Assembly (NCBI RefSeq): GCF_016907675.1 | Contig: NZ_JAFBCJ010000001.1 | Location: forward strand, 186,001-250,000 | Length of the DNA stretch: 64,000 bases | Origin: Geodermatophilus bullaregiensis | GTDB taxonomy: Bacteria > Actinomycetota > Actinomycetes > Mycobacteriales > Geodermatophilaceae | Direction: 5' to 3' | Shown here: positions 48,837-57,821 of the stretch, piece by piece | Position numbering within the stretch: position 1 is the stretch's first letter | How the letters are laid out: each line of letters starts with the position of its first letter | Notes under the pieces: model-generated | Database searches by the model: none | What the model was told of the DNA's origin: nothing | The model's input: the letters and a program-made list of their open reading frames with translations, nothing else | Position numbers and translations under genes: made by a program

Positions 48837-50165
48837 TCACGCACCCCGGTGCGGGCGCGCGCTCAGCGGGGCTCGGGGTGGTGGCACACCGCCTCGAGGT
48901 CGATGCCGTCGAGGTCGCGCACCCGGACCCGCATCGCGCTCGGCGCGTGGTCCTGGGCCGGCATCGCCGGGCTGCTCGCCACCTTCGACGCGGACTTCGC
49001 CGACGTGCGGCCGGCCGAGCTCAGGGACGCCTGCCGCGCCCTCTCCCGCCGCTGTGACCGGGCCGGCCGGCGACCCGAGGTGCTGCCGTCCCTCGTGCAC
49101 GGCGAGGTGGACGCGGTCCCTCAGCGCGTTGGCGTCGGCGGCGGTGAGTGTCCGGTCCGGGTGCCGCAGGACCAGCCGGAGCAGCACGTTCTTCTGCCCC
49201 GGCCGCGTGCCCAGCCGGTCCCGGGCCACCGCGGGCAGGTCGGCGTGGTCGGTCTCGGACAGCACGACGACCTCCTCCACTGCGTCGGCGGCGGAGCCGA
49301 GCGCAGCGCGGATCCGGTCGCCGAGCAGTTCCGCGTCCACGTCGACGGACACGGCGACGGAGACGTCGCGGCGGGCCGGCGGGTGCGCCGACACCGGTCG
49401 GTACGGCGCCAGGTCGAGCATCTGCGACGCGATCCGGGGATCGGTCGAGCGCAGCAGCCGGATGTCGTCCACGCCCTTGGCGAGCATGACCAGCCGGTCC
49501 AGGCCCAGCCCCATGGCCAGGCCGCTGGCCGCGCGCGGGAGTCCGGCGGCGGCGAGCACCCCGGGGTGGGCCAGTCCGCACTCGCCGACCTCGACCTCGA
49601 CGTCGGCGACGGCCACGAGGACCTCCCGTCCGGCGAGCGTGTACGGGTGGCGGCTGGCCGGGGTGCGCCAGCCGGTGCCGGGCAGCACCGCCTGCACGAC
49701 CGCGCGGACCATCCCCACCAGGTCGTCCTCGGCGAGCGGCTCCCCGCCGGGACGGATGCGCCACAGGTCGATCTGGTGCGGTTCGCCGACGTGGTGCCGG
49801 TCGATGACGTCGCGACGGTAGGTGATCCCCGGGACGCTGAGCAGCACCTCCCCGGCCGGGTCGGCGGCGAGGTCGCGCAGCAGCGCGGGGACCCGGGCGG
49901 TGGTGTGCGACCGGAGCACGTGCTCGTCGTCGACGTAGCGGGTGTGGCGCCGGTCGCGGGTGACCGCGTCGGGTGGGTAGCGGAGCCGGTCGTAGTTGTC
50001 GGCGACGGGCACGATCCGGGGGCCGGGGTCCCGGCGCACCGGCAGTCCCCAGAGGTCGGTGAGTGCGGCCTCGAGCCGGTCGACGACGAGCTGGACGGCG
50101 TGCAGCCCCGCGGACGGGTCGCTCAGGTCGCGCAGGGCGAGGGCGGGGTGGGTGGGAGCGGACAC
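48837..50165 (-). CDS. srmL: PheS-related class II ligase (SrmL-like) with an apparently foreign C-terminal tail
   Basis: 442 aa as read. The class II synthetase core resembles PheS: motif 2 GITYRRDVIDRHHVGEPHQI, tRNA/amino-acid pocket DVEVEVGECGLAHPGVLAAA and motif 3 GLAMGLGLDRLVML; an anticodon-binding-like FDX-ACB domain follows (RRDVSVAVSVDVDAELLGDR to DANALRDRVHLAVHEG). It is a single-chain stand-alone relative of PheST; the family has been called SrmL and has no proven reaction. About 80 residues after VHEG are Gly/Pro/Arg-rich and overlie a glyoxalase remnant in another frame, suggesting the native stop was lost. GTG 50165 has GAGGT 8 nt upstream, in a structured leader. Confidence 0.75.
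   Translation of the reverse strand: MSAPTHPALALRDLSDPSAGLHAVQLVVDRLEAALTDLWGLPVRRDPGPRIVPVADNYDRLRYPPDAVTRDRRHTRYVDDEHVLRSHTTARVPALLRDLAADPAGEVLLSVPGITYRRDVIDRHHVGEPHQIDLWRIRPGGEPLAEDDLVGMVRAVVQAVLPGTGWRTPASRHPYTLAGREVLVAVADVEVEVGECGLAHPGVLAAAGLPRAASGLAMGLGLDRLVMLAKGVDDIRLLRSTDPRIASQMLDLAPYRPVSAHPPARRDVSVAVSVDVDAELLGDRIRAALGSAADAVEEVVVLSETDHADLPAVARDRLGTRPGQKNVLLRLVLRHPDRTLTAADANALRDRVHLAVHEGRQHLGSPAGPVTAAGEGAAGVPELGRPHVGEVRVEGGEQPGDAGPGPRAERDAGPGARPRRHRPRGGVPPPRAPLSARPHRGA
48863..48955 (-). pseudogene. C-terminal remnant of a glyoxalase/VOC-family gene
   Basis: On the minus strand, out of frame with the ligase gene, the codons give QDHAPSAMRVRVRDLDG followed by IDLEAVCHHPEPR and a stop. 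The RDLDGxDLEAVCH ending is typical of VOC/glyoxalase proteins. Only about 30 codons are left and no start or N-terminal half is present. Confidence 0.55.
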
Positions 50166-50169
50166 GGGG

Positions 50170-50191
50170 ACCTCGCAGGGAGGCGGGAGGT
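50170..50191 (-). promoter_or_regulatory. Possible ribosome-site sequestering hairpin before srmL
   Basis: On the minus strand ACCTC (50187-50191) can pair with the GAGGT Shine-Dalgarno (50170-50174) 4 nt before the GTG at 50165. It would hide the ribosome site unless the upstream hairpin region refolds. Confidence 0.35.
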
Positions 50192-50205
50192 GTGCGGGAC
50201 GACGA

Positions 50206-50229
50206 ACGCCCCGGAACCACCCGGGGCGT
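50206..50229 (-). promoter_or_regulatory. Leader hairpin of srmL, T-box-like sequence
   Basis: A 9-bp perfect stem (50206-50214 with 50221-50229); its minus-strand loop reads GTGGTT, giving GGGTGGTTCCGGGG, and CGTCGTCCC follows. This recalls the T-box antiterminator consensus GGGTGGTACCGCG...CGTCCC; TGGT would match a tRNA ending ACCA, as tRNA-Phe does. A plain attenuator hairpin is the simpler reading. Confidence 0.35.
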
Positions 50230-50257
50230 GGCCTCCGCGCTGCGAGGAGTGCTCGGG

Positions 50258-50323
50258 TCAGCGCACGGCGAGCCGCGCCCGGACGGTCCCGGGGCGGCGG
50301 AATCGCTGCGTCGAGCCGGTCAC
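50258..50323 (-). CDS. Candidate leader peptide of srmL
   Basis: 21 codons: VTGSTQRFRRPGTVRARLAV plus Arg, then TGA. The GTG at 50323 follows a TAGGCT -10-like box (50330-50335) by 6 nt, so the mRNA would be leaderless. It contains one Phe codon and many Arg codons. It may be a true leader ORF, or the RNA may act structurally without translation. Confidence 0.35.
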   Translation of the reverse strand: MTGSTQRFRRPGTVRARLAVR

Positions 50324-50329
50324 GGTGTG

Positions 50330-50335
50330 AGCCTA
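50330..50335 (-). promoter_or_regulatory. -10 element upstream of the srmL leader
   Basis: TAGGCT on the minus strand, 6 nt before the leader GTG, typical spacing for leaderless actinobacterial transcripts. The -35 region is weak. Confidence 0.35.
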
Positions 50336-50473
50336 TCGGCGAGGTCGGACACGTCTCCGCTGGTTTTTCGCCTCCGCCCGGACGAGGGGCCCGACGGGAC
50401 CGCCCGGGCTGCCGGAGCCCGACGGGTGCACCCGACGGAGCCGGGCGTGTGGGCGACGATCGGGATCCGCAGG

Positions 50474-51672
50474 TCAGGTCCTGTCCCGGGCCCGGGGTGA
50501 TCGCGCCGTGCCCGGTCGTCGGACGCGTTCTCGACCGCCCAGGCCGGTGGCCGTGGGTGCGACGGCCGGGTCCGTGTCCTCGGCGGGGACCGGCGTGCTC
50601 GTCGGCGGGGTGCGAGAGGTGCTCGCGGACTCGGGCAGGGGTGTGCTCCGGACGATGGCGTCCTGGGCCCAGCGCTCGCTGAAACCGGCCAGGAAGGCGA
50701 TGGCCGTGAAGAAGTACGAGGCGTCACGGCCTGCTCCGGGATCTCGAGGGGGGTGAGACCCGCCTGCAGCAGGACGTACAGCGCTACGCCGAGGGCCCCG
50801 CCGATGACCGGGCGGAAGCTGCCGGCCATGCAGGTCATGAAGTCGTCCTGCGTGGTGTCGACGTCGAGCCGCTGCCCGTGGCTGATCCGGATCATCACGC
50901 TGATGACGGCACCCAGTCCCCCGGCGGCGATGGCACGGACCAGGTCCTGCGTCGCTGTCTGCTCGAACATCGGTATCCGGCTGGTCGTCCACGCCGAAGC
51001 CGAGACGGCGACCCCGCCGAGGGACACCCCCAGGAGGTAGTGCCTGAGCGCGGTCCTGATCGCGGCTCGGTCCACGAAGTGCTGCAGGCGCGTCAGTTCC
51101 CGCTGTGCGATGCGCACGGCCTTGTCGATGCGGTGCACACGACGAGGCTCCTCGACCTCCGGCTCTCCGTGACCTGCGGCCTCGAGGGAGTCCAGCACCC
51201 CGAGCAGGTACACGATGATCGAGAGGAGCATCTCGAGGAGCAGACGGCGGGGACGTCCCGCCACGACGAGCGCCGACTGCCGTTCCATGGCGCGCGCCCG
51301 CCAGAGCGCGGCCTCGAACGCGGGTTGCACCACGGCGACCTTCTCCCCGGGGTACTTCACGCGGATCTCGGGGTCCTTCCGCCTGTGGAACCGGGTCCTG
51401 CGGCACACGTGCAGCGCGCCGGCGTGGACGTGGCTGGCGAAGTACTGGTCGACGATCTCGCGGTCGGCGCCCCGGTACTGCGCGAGCAGCCTCGCGAAGT
51501 CCCCCCTCGCACCCGTGGTCCTGCGGTCGTGGTGTGCCTGGATGAGATCGTCGAGGCAGGGGGCGCCGTGATCGCCCGGGGGTCCGTGGTCGTCCCCGTC
51601 GAGCGGCGTTCGCGTCCTGTTCCCGTTCTCCCGCGGTCGTGCCCCAGCGTGTGCAGCTCCGTGCGGTTCCAC
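50474..51672 (-). pseudogene. Frameshifted conserved membrane protein of unknown function
   Basis: Start GTG 51672 (GGGAGG 8 nt upstream). The first frame gives a soluble helical head (ADREIVDQYFASHVHAGALH), helix LLLEMLLSIIVYLLGVLDSL, then JLL-type helices with AIAAGGLGAVISVMIRISHG, DDFMTCMAGSFRPVIGGALG and VALYVLLQAGLTPLEIPEQA. Just after, near 50720, the conserved continuation ASYFFTAIAFLAGFSERWAQ is found in the next frame and runs to the stop at 50474. One inserted base would restore a roughly 400-residue protein whose GRIGAxxS/FRP/GFSERWAQD pattern recurs in bacterial membrane proteins of unknown role. Either a recent pseudogene, a sequencing error or a programmed shift. Confidence 0.65.
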
Positions 51673-51792
51673 CGCTGTCCTCCCGCCGGGGGTCCAAGCC
51701 CCTCATGGCACGGAGACGGCGGTCGGTACCGCTGATACAGCGACGCGCGGGCGCTGCGCTCCCCGCAGCCCGGTGACGGGAGCGCGACCGGC

Positions 51793-52168
51793 TCAGCGCA
51801 CCCGGTACCAGTGCGCGGTCTCGCCGGGCAGGGGCTGCAGGCGCACCCGCGTGCCGCCGGGGTGGTCGAAGACCCGCACGCCCTCGCCGAGCAGCACCGG
51901 GGCGAAGACGAGCAGGACCTCGTCGAGCAACCCCGCCTCGAGGCACCGGCGGGCGACATCGGCACCGCGGACGTCGACGTACCCGTCCCCTGCGGCGGCG
52001 CCGGCCCGGGCCACCGCGTCGTGCAGGTCGCCGGTGCAGGTCACCCCCTCGGGCGCCTGGGCGGGCGGGCGGTGGGTCGGCACGACGACCGGCCCCTGCC
52101 AGCGGCCGCCGAAGGCCCCTCGCGGCCGTCGGGTCGGGGTCGGCCAGGTGCTCGGTCAGCCAGGACAT
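51793..52168 (-). pseudogene. RibD-C/dihydrofolate reductase-like remnant
   Basis: The stretch from AFGGRWQGPVVVPTHRPPAQ to AGLLDEVLLVFAPVLLGEGV and ETAHWYRVR is the C-terminal half of an actinobacterial DHFR/RibD-C family protein. Upstream in a different frame MSWLTEHLADPDPT (ATG 52168) is the family's SWLTEHL segment, but the roughly 40 residues that should lie between (GRRTFD region) and the true N-terminus are missing. So an internal deletion with frameshift plus a 5' truncation. A start at GTG 52083 would give a 96-residue fragment, about half length. Confidence 0.65.
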
Positions 52169-52213
52169 GTCCGGTCCGGCGGTGGACCGTCCGGATCAGC
52201 GGCGGCGCGACGC

Positions 52214-54205
52214 CTAGTCGCGCGGTGCCTGCGGCCGGCCGGGGACCCGCGCCCCGCGGTCGTCCTGCGGCGCCGCGACGACCGGGCCCTCGCCGGGCGG
52301 CCGGTGTCCGGTGCCGCCGTCCGCGACGACCGGCGGGTCGGCCTCGCGGCGGGGGCTCACGACCGGTGGCGGCGTGGTGCGGGTGGCCTCCTGCGGCGGG
52401 ACGGCGGACGGCGCCGACTGCACGGACAGGACGAAGTCGTCGCCGTGACGGCTGATCCCGTGGACGACGGCCTGCTCCACGGCCACGCTGGCGTAGGTGC
52501 CGCGCAGCACGATGGGATCGCAGCGCAGGTCCTTGACCAGGCTGACGGCCATCGCGGCCATGACCACCGCGAAGGGCAGCGCCGCGATGATCGTGAGGTT
52601 CTGCAGCCCCGTCAGGGCGGCACCCTCCTCCCCGAGCAGCAGCATGATCGCTGCGACGGAGCCCATCACCACACCCCAGAAGACGACGACCGACCGGCTG
52701 GGCTCGAGCGTCCCGCGCTGGGACAGCGACCCCATGACGATGGAGGCGGCGTCGGCACCGGAGACGAAGAAGATCCCGACGAGGACCATCACCAGGACCG
52801 TGGCCGCGGTGGCCAGCGGGTACTGCTCGAGGACCCCGAACAGCTGCCCCTCGGCCGACCCCGCGCCGGCGACGTCGACGCCGTCCCGCTGGAGGGCGAT
52901 GCCGGCGCCACCGAAGACCGCGAACCACACGAGGCTGACCACGCTCGGCACCAGCAGCACGCCGGTGACGAACTGGCGGATGGTGCGCCCACGGCTGATC
53001 CGTGCGATGAACAGTCCGACGAACGGGGTCCAGCTGATCCACCAGGCCCAGTAGAAGACCGTCCAGCCGCGCAGCCACGCGGCCATCGGGTCACCGCCGG
53101 TGGCCTCGGTGCGGGCGGCCATCGAGCCCAGGTCGGAGAAGTAGTTGCCGAGCGCGTCGGGGATCAGGTTGAGGATGAAGACCGTCGGGCCGGCCACGAA
53201 GACGAACAGCGCGAGGACCAGGGCCAGCACCATGTTGGTGTTGGACAGCCACTGGATGCCCCGGGCGATGCCGGAGACCGCCGAGGCGACGAAGGCCGCC
53301 GTCAGCACCGCGATGATGCCGACCAGCACGCCGTTGCCGACGTCCCCCGCCCAGCCGAGGATCTGCATCCCGCTGCCGATCTGCAGCGCGCCCAGCCCCA
53401 GCGAGGCCGCCGAGCCGAACAGGGTGGCGAAGATCGCGAGCACGTCGATCACGCGGCCCGCCGGCCCGGCGACCCGCCGCTCGCCGAGCAGGGGGATGAA
53501 CGCCGAGCTGATCAGCTGCCGGCGTCCCCGGCGGAAGGTGCCGTAGGCGATGGTCAGCCCGACGACGGCGTACAGCGCCCACGGGTGCAGCGTCCAGTGG
53601 AAGAGCGTGGTCGCCATCGCCGTCTCGATGGCCTGGGACGACTCGGCCTCGACCGTCAGCGGCGGCGGGGAGACGTAGTGCGACAGTGGCTCGGCCACCC
53701 CGTAGAACATCAGCCCGATGCCCATGCCGGCGCTGAACATCATCGCGACCCACGAGACGGTGCGGAACTCCGGCCGCTCGCCGTCGCGCCCCAGGGGGAT
53801 GCGGCCGTACCTGCTCGCCGCCAGCCAGATGACGAAGACGACGAAGGCCGTGGCCAGCAGGACGAAGAACCAGCCGAGGTTGCCCGTCACCCAGGCCAGC
53901 GCCGAACCGCTGGCGGTGCTCAGACCCGTGGGGCTGACGAAGCCCCAGGCGACGAAGGCCAGGGCCATGGTGGCTGCGATGGCGAACAGCACCCGGTCGA
54001 CGTCCCAGTGCCGGTCGGCCACGCACGGCGGTGGCTCGGCGAGCGCGGGGTGCGTCCCGGACACGGAGACGTCCCGCGCCCGGACGGGAGCGTGCTCCTC
54101 GGCGCTCCCCCGGCCGGTGGCACCGTTGCGGTCCGGCCCCCCGCCGGCCGCAGGTGCACCCACCGCGCCGGGGTCCGAGGCCCGTTCCTGCCGTGATTCG
54201 TCCAT
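52214..54205 (-). CDS. BCCT-family betaine/choline/carnitine transporter
   Basis: 663 aa, 12 helices. Family box GMGIGLMFYGVAEPLSHY, then TLFHWTLHPWALYAVVGLTI and the Trp-rich substrate segment WTVFYWAWWISWTPFVGLFI with ARISRGRTIRQF. The cytoplasmic N-terminus (about 75 residues) and the Pro-rich C-terminal tail (about 90 residues) are long, as in osmoregulated BetP/BetT-type carriers where the tail senses salt. Sodium- or proton-coupled uptake of compatible solutes is expected. ATG 54205 is preceded by GGGGAG. Divergent from zwf by 267 nt; no gene or clear promoter was recognised there, only a GTGCAC repeat (54383-54399). Confidence 0.93.
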   Translation of the reverse strand: MDESRQERASDPGAVGAPAAGGGPDRNGATGRGSAEEHAPVRARDVSVSGTHPALAEPPPCVADRHWDVDRVLFAIAATMALAFVAWGFVSPTGLSTASGSALAWVTGNLGWFFVLLATAFVVFVIWLAASRYGRIPLGRDGERPEFRTVSWVAMMFSAGMGIGLMFYGVAEPLSHYVSPPPLTVEAESSQAIETAMATTLFHWTLHPWALYAVVGLTIAYGTFRRGRRQLISSAFIPLLGERRVAGPAGRVIDVLAIFATLFGSAASLGLGALQIGSGMQILGWAGDVGNGVLVGIIAVLTAAFVASAVSGIARGIQWLSNTNMVLALVLALFVFVAGPTVFILNLIPDALGNYFSDLGSMAARTEATGGDPMAAWLRGWTVFYWAWWISWTPFVGLFIARISRGRTIRQFVTGVLLVPSVVSLVWFAVFGGAGIALQRDGVDVAGAGSAEGQLFGVLEQYPLATAATVLVMVLVGIFFVSGADAASIVMGSLSQRGTLEPSRSVVVFWGVVMGSVAAIMLLLGEEGAALTGLQNLTIIAALPFAVVMAAMAVSLVKDLRCDPIVLRGTYASVAVEQAVVHGISRHGDDFVLSVQSAPSAVPPQEATRTTPPPVVSPRREADPPVVADGGTGHRPPGEGPVVAAPQDDRGARVPGRPQAPRD

Positions 54206-54472
54206 GACGCTCCCCAAGGGTGTTGCGCGGACCGCATCGCGTTTCGCGTGAGGGAACCAGATCGGCTGGCGGTCAACAAGAGTCTGACGTGAGTTGCACG
54301 AGAGGAGAAACCGGGCCGGGCGGCGTCCCCGCCGTCGCGGCCGGCCGGGGCACCGCGGGTCACGCGATCCGGACCACAGGAGGTGCACCCGCGGTGCACG
54401 GTGCGGTAAGACTGGGCACCGGCCCGTGGCCGACCGCCATCGGGTGCCGGTGGAGAGGTGGTCGACGCAGCG

Positions 54473-55963
54473 ATGACGACCGATCAGGACCGCCGGTCCC
54501 CGGCCTGCTGCCTGGTGATCTTCGGCGCCTCGGGGGACCTGACCGCGCGCAAGCTGCTGCCCGCGCTGTCGCGGCTGGCGGCCTACGGCGCACTGCCCCG
54601 CGAGTTCGTGCTGGTCGGGGTGGCGCGCACGCCGATGACCGACGACGAGTTCGCCGCGCTCTGCCGGCGGCACGTCGCCACCGAGGACAACCCGCGGTGG
54701 CGGGAGCTCACCGACAAGGTCCGCTACGTGCACGGCGGGTACGACGACCCGGCGACCTACCAGCGGCTGTCCGAGGTGCTCGCCGAGTGCGACCGCGACC
54801 ACGGGACGGGGGGCAACCGCGTCCACTACTTCTCGGTGCCGCCGCGGCTGTTCAGCCCGATCGCGCTGTCCCTGGGCAAGGCCGGCATGAGCCAGGCCGA
54901 CGGCGACGGGTTCGTCCGCGCGGTCATCGAGAAGCCGTTCGGCTGGGACGAGGACAGCGCCCGCGACCTCTACGCCGACCTCTCCTCGTCGTTCGGCGAG
55001 GACCAGATCTTCCGCATCGACCACTACCTGGCCAAGGAGACGGTGCAGAACCTGCTGGCGCTGCGGTTCGCCAACTCGGTCTTCGAGCCGATCTGGAACC
55101 GGACGTGGGTCGACAACGTGCAGATCACCGTCGCCGAGACGCTGGGCGTCGGTGACCGCGGCGGCTTCTACGAGACGACCGGCGCGATGCGCGACATCGT
55201 GCAGAACCACGTGCTGCAGGTCCTGTCGCTGTTCCTGATGGAGCCGCCGACGTCCTTCCACCCGGAGGCGATCCGGGACGAGAAGGTCAAGCTGCTGCGC
55301 GCGATCCGCCCCCTCGACGAGGAGGCCGACATCGCCGCCAACGCCGTCCGCGGGCAGTACACCCGCGGCGGCACCCGCGAGGACCTCATGCCCGGGTACC
55401 GGGAGGAGCCCGGTGTCGACCCGCTCAGCTCCACCGAGACGTTCGTGGCGCTGCGCCTGGACATCTCCAACTGGCGCTGGAACGGCGTCCCCGTCTACGT
55501 GCGCACCGGCAAGCGGCTGCCCGCCCGCGTCACCGAGGTGGCCATGGAGTTCCACCGGCCGCCGCAGCTGCCGCTGTTCCCCGGGTCCGAGGCCGGCCTG
55601 GAGCCCGACGCACTCGTCGTGCGTATCCAGCCCGACGAGGGGTTGAGCCTGCGCTTCGGCGCCAAGGTGCCCGGCCACGCCTTCCGGGTGCAGAAGGCGT
55701 CGATGGACTTCTCCTACGAGAGCTTCGAGCAGGAGTCCATCGACGCCTACGAGCGGGTCATCCTCGACGCACTGATCGGCGACCCGACCCTGTTCATCCG
55801 CGCCGACGAGGTCGGCCGGTCCTGGCGGATCGTCGACCCGGTGCTGCGGTACTGGAGCCAGGACGGCCGGCCGATCCCGCTGTACCAGGCGGCGACCTGG
55901 GGGCCGGCCGAGGCCGACGCCCTCGTCGCCCGCGACGGCCGGCGCTGGCGGCGGCTGGCCTGA
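54473..55963 (+). CDS. zwf: Glucose-6-phosphate 1-dehydrogenase
   Basis: 496 aa. Nucleotide motif FGASGDLTARKLLPALSRLA, EKPFGWDEDSA, and the active-site peptide RIDHYLAKETVQNLLALRF (normally RIDHYLGKE; Gly is Ala here). NRTWVDNVQITVAETLGVGD and QDGRPIPLYQAATWGP complete the fold. It feeds the oxidative pentose phosphate pathway with NADPH. The ATG at 54473 is used; GTG 54458 has GGAG too close, so the start is uncertain by five codons. No gnd, tal or opcA is adjacent, unlike the common actinobacterial zwf cluster. Confidence 0.95.
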   Translation: MTTDQDRRSPACCLVIFGASGDLTARKLLPALSRLAAYGALPREFVLVGVARTPMTDDEFAALCRRHVATEDNPRWRELTDKVRYVHGGYDDPATYQRLSEVLAECDRDHGTGGNRVHYFSVPPRLFSPIALSLGKAGMSQADGDGFVRAVIEKPFGWDEDSARDLYADLSSSFGEDQIFRIDHYLAKETVQNLLALRFANSVFEPIWNRTWVDNVQITVAETLGVGDRGGFYETTGAMRDIVQNHVLQVLSLFLMEPPTSFHPEAIRDEKVKLLRAIRPLDEEADIAANAVRGQYTRGGTREDLMPGYREEPGVDPLSSTETFVALRLDISNWRWNGVPVYVRTGKRLPARVTEVAMEFHRPPQLPLFPGSEAGLEPDALVVRIQPDEGLSLRFGAKVPGHAFRVQKASMDFSYESFEQESIDAYERVILDALIGDPTLFIRADEVGRSWRIVDPVLRYWSQDGRPIPLYQAATWGPAEADALVARDGRRWRRLA

Positions 55964-56000
55964 CGGCCGGCGCCGCCCCGGCCCCCGGCCCCGGAGGCGC

Positions 56001-57821
56001 TCAGCCGCGGACGACGACCCGCGGTGGTGGCGGGTCGGCGGTCAGCAGCGCGACCAGGCCGGCGCGGCGGTCGCGGACCGCGGCCTGGTTGACGTAGCCC
56101 TTGTCGGTGATCTCCCCGGCGTCGAGCTGCGCCGGCTCGGGGAGGACGAGCAGCCGCTCGACGCACTGCGAGGAGCCACCGCCCCCGGCGGCCAGCCGGG
56201 CCATCGTGGCGGCCAGCTCCCGGCGCAGCGACTCCTCGGGGACGCCGTCGCCGTCCACCCGGGCGGCGTGGTCGGGGTGCAGCCACACCATCGCGGTGAC
56301 GCGGTCGCCGTCCTGGCCGCAGACCACCGCGTCGGTGAGCAGGCCGTGCGAGGCCGACAGCAGCGCCGGGCGCAGCGTGCCCACGCTGACGAAGGTGCCG
56401 GTCGAGAGCTTGAAGTCCTCGGCGATGCGCCCGCGGAAGACCAGCCCGGCCGCGACGTCGTCCGGGTCGGCGAGCGCGACGGCGTCGCCGGTGCGGAGGA
56501 AGCCGTGCTCGTCGAACGCGGCGGCGGTGAGGTCGGGGCGCCGGTGGTAGCCCGGGGTGACGTTCGCGCCGCGGACCCGGACCTCGGTCTTCTCCCCCAC
56601 CGGCACGAGCGCCAGCTCCACGCCGGGCAGCGGCACCCCCAGCACGTCGCTGCGGGTGATGGGGAAGTGCGCCGAGGTCGCGGCGGGCGCGGTCTCGGTC
56701 AGGCCCCACGAGGTGGTCATCTGCATGCCGGCGCCGCAGCGGGCGGCCAGCGCCTCGATGCGGTCCCACAGCTGCTGCGGCAGCGCGGCGGCGGCGAAGA
56801 AGCCCAGCCGCAGCCGCGAGAAGAAGGCCTGCGCGGCGGCGGGGTCGCGCTCCAGGTGCGGGAGCAGCGTGGCGTAGCCGGCGGGGACGTTGAGGTACAC
56901 GGTGGGCCGGGCATCGGCGAGGTTGCGCACCGTCCGCTCGACCAGCCCCGGCGCCGGCCGGCCGTCGTCGATCCACAGCGTGCCGCCGTTGACCAGCACC
57001 ATGTTGACGTCGTGGTTGCCGCCGAAGGTGTGGCTCCACGGCAGCCAGTCCAGGAGCACCGGGGGCTCCTCGGCGAGGAACGGCCAGACCTGCCGGACCT
57101 GCTGCTGGTTGGCCGAGAGCATCCCGTGGGTGCACAGCACCCCCTTGGGGGTGCCGGTCGAGCCGGAGGTGAACAGGACCTTGGCGACGTCGTCGCGGCC
57201 CAGCGCCGCGCACCGGCGGTCCACCTCCCCGGTCGGGTCGGCGCCGAGGTCGGCGACGGCCAGGGACCCCGGCACGCCGCCGTCCGCGCCCAGGACGGTG
57301 CGCCCCTCCCCCACGGCGGCCACCGCCCGCGCGAAGGACGCGTCCTCGGCCACGACCAGACCGGGCTCGACCAGGTCGGCCATCGTGCGCAGCTTCGCGT
57401 GGTCGGCGCTCTGCAGGGAGTAGGCGACGCTGGTGGGCACCACCGGGGCGCCGACGGTCATCGCGGCCAGCGTGACGACGAGGTGCAGCCGGCTGTTGCC
57501 CGACAGCAGCAGCACCGGGCGGTCGGCCAGCCCCCGGTCGAGCAGGCCCTGCGCGAGCCGGTCGGCCCGCTCGCGGACCTCGCCCCAGGTCAGCCGCGCC
57601 CACTCGCCGCCCACCCGCTCGGCGACCAGCAGCCGGTCGGGGTGCGCCTCGCTGTGGGCACGTAACGAGTGGACGACGCTCACCGGGTGCGCGCCCAGGG
57701 GCTCGGTCGAGCGGATCAGCAGCCGGCCGTCCGCCGTCGACTCGGACTCGACCCGCGGGACGGCGAAGGTCGGCGGGCCCGTCGGCCGGCCGTGCGCAGG
57801 TGCTGCGTCGGTGCGGGACAT
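56001..57821 (-). CDS. Feruloyl/coumaroyl-CoA synthetase-like acyl-CoA ligase
   Basis: 606 aa ANL ligase. The head RSTEPLGAHPVSVVHSLRAH and the motifs KVLFTSGSTGTPKGVLCTHG, WLPWSHTFGGNHDVNMVLVN, MTTSWGLTETAPAATSAHFP and FRGRIAEDFKLSTGTFVSVG are typical of the feruloyl-CoA synthase clade, in which the usual A8 motif is RGRxxEDFKLxTGTxV. It would activate hydroxycinnamates. The ATG at 57821 has AGGGGG 8 nt upstream. It is divergent from an amidohydrolase like CouO, which supports the assignment; the hydratase and dehydrogenase steps are not adjacent. Confidence 0.87.
   Translation of the reverse strand: MSRTDAAPAHGRPTGPPTFAVPRVESESTADGRLLIRSTEPLGAHPVSVVHSLRAHSEAHPDRLLVAERVGGEWARLTWGEVRERADRLAQGLLDRGLADRPVLLLSGNSRLHLVVTLAAMTVGAPVVPTSVAYSLQSADHAKLRTMADLVEPGLVVAEDASFARAVAAVGEGRTVLGADGGVPGSLAVADLGADPTGEVDRRCAALGRDDVAKVLFTSGSTGTPKGVLCTHGMLSANQQQVRQVWPFLAEEPPVLLDWLPWSHTFGGNHDVNMVLVNGGTLWIDDGRPAPGLVERTVRNLADARPTVYLNVPAGYATLLPHLERDPAAAQAFFSRLRLGFFAAAALPQQLWDRIEALAARCGAGMQMTTSWGLTETAPAATSAHFPITRSDVLGVPLPGVELALVPVGEKTEVRVRGANVTPGYHRRPDLTAAAFDEHGFLRTGDAVALADPDDVAAGLVFRGRIAEDFKLSTGTFVSVGTLRPALLSASHGLLTDAVVCGQDGDRVTAMVWLHPDHAARVDGDGVPEESLRRELAATMARLAAGGGGSSQCVERLLVLPEPAQLDAGEITDKGYVNQAAVRDRRAGLVALLTADPPPPRVVVRG

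Noticed and set aside
48277..52168. Decayed patch as a genomic island or prophage scar
   Set aside because: No integrase, transposase, tRNA end or direct repeat was seen, and base composition looks like the rest.
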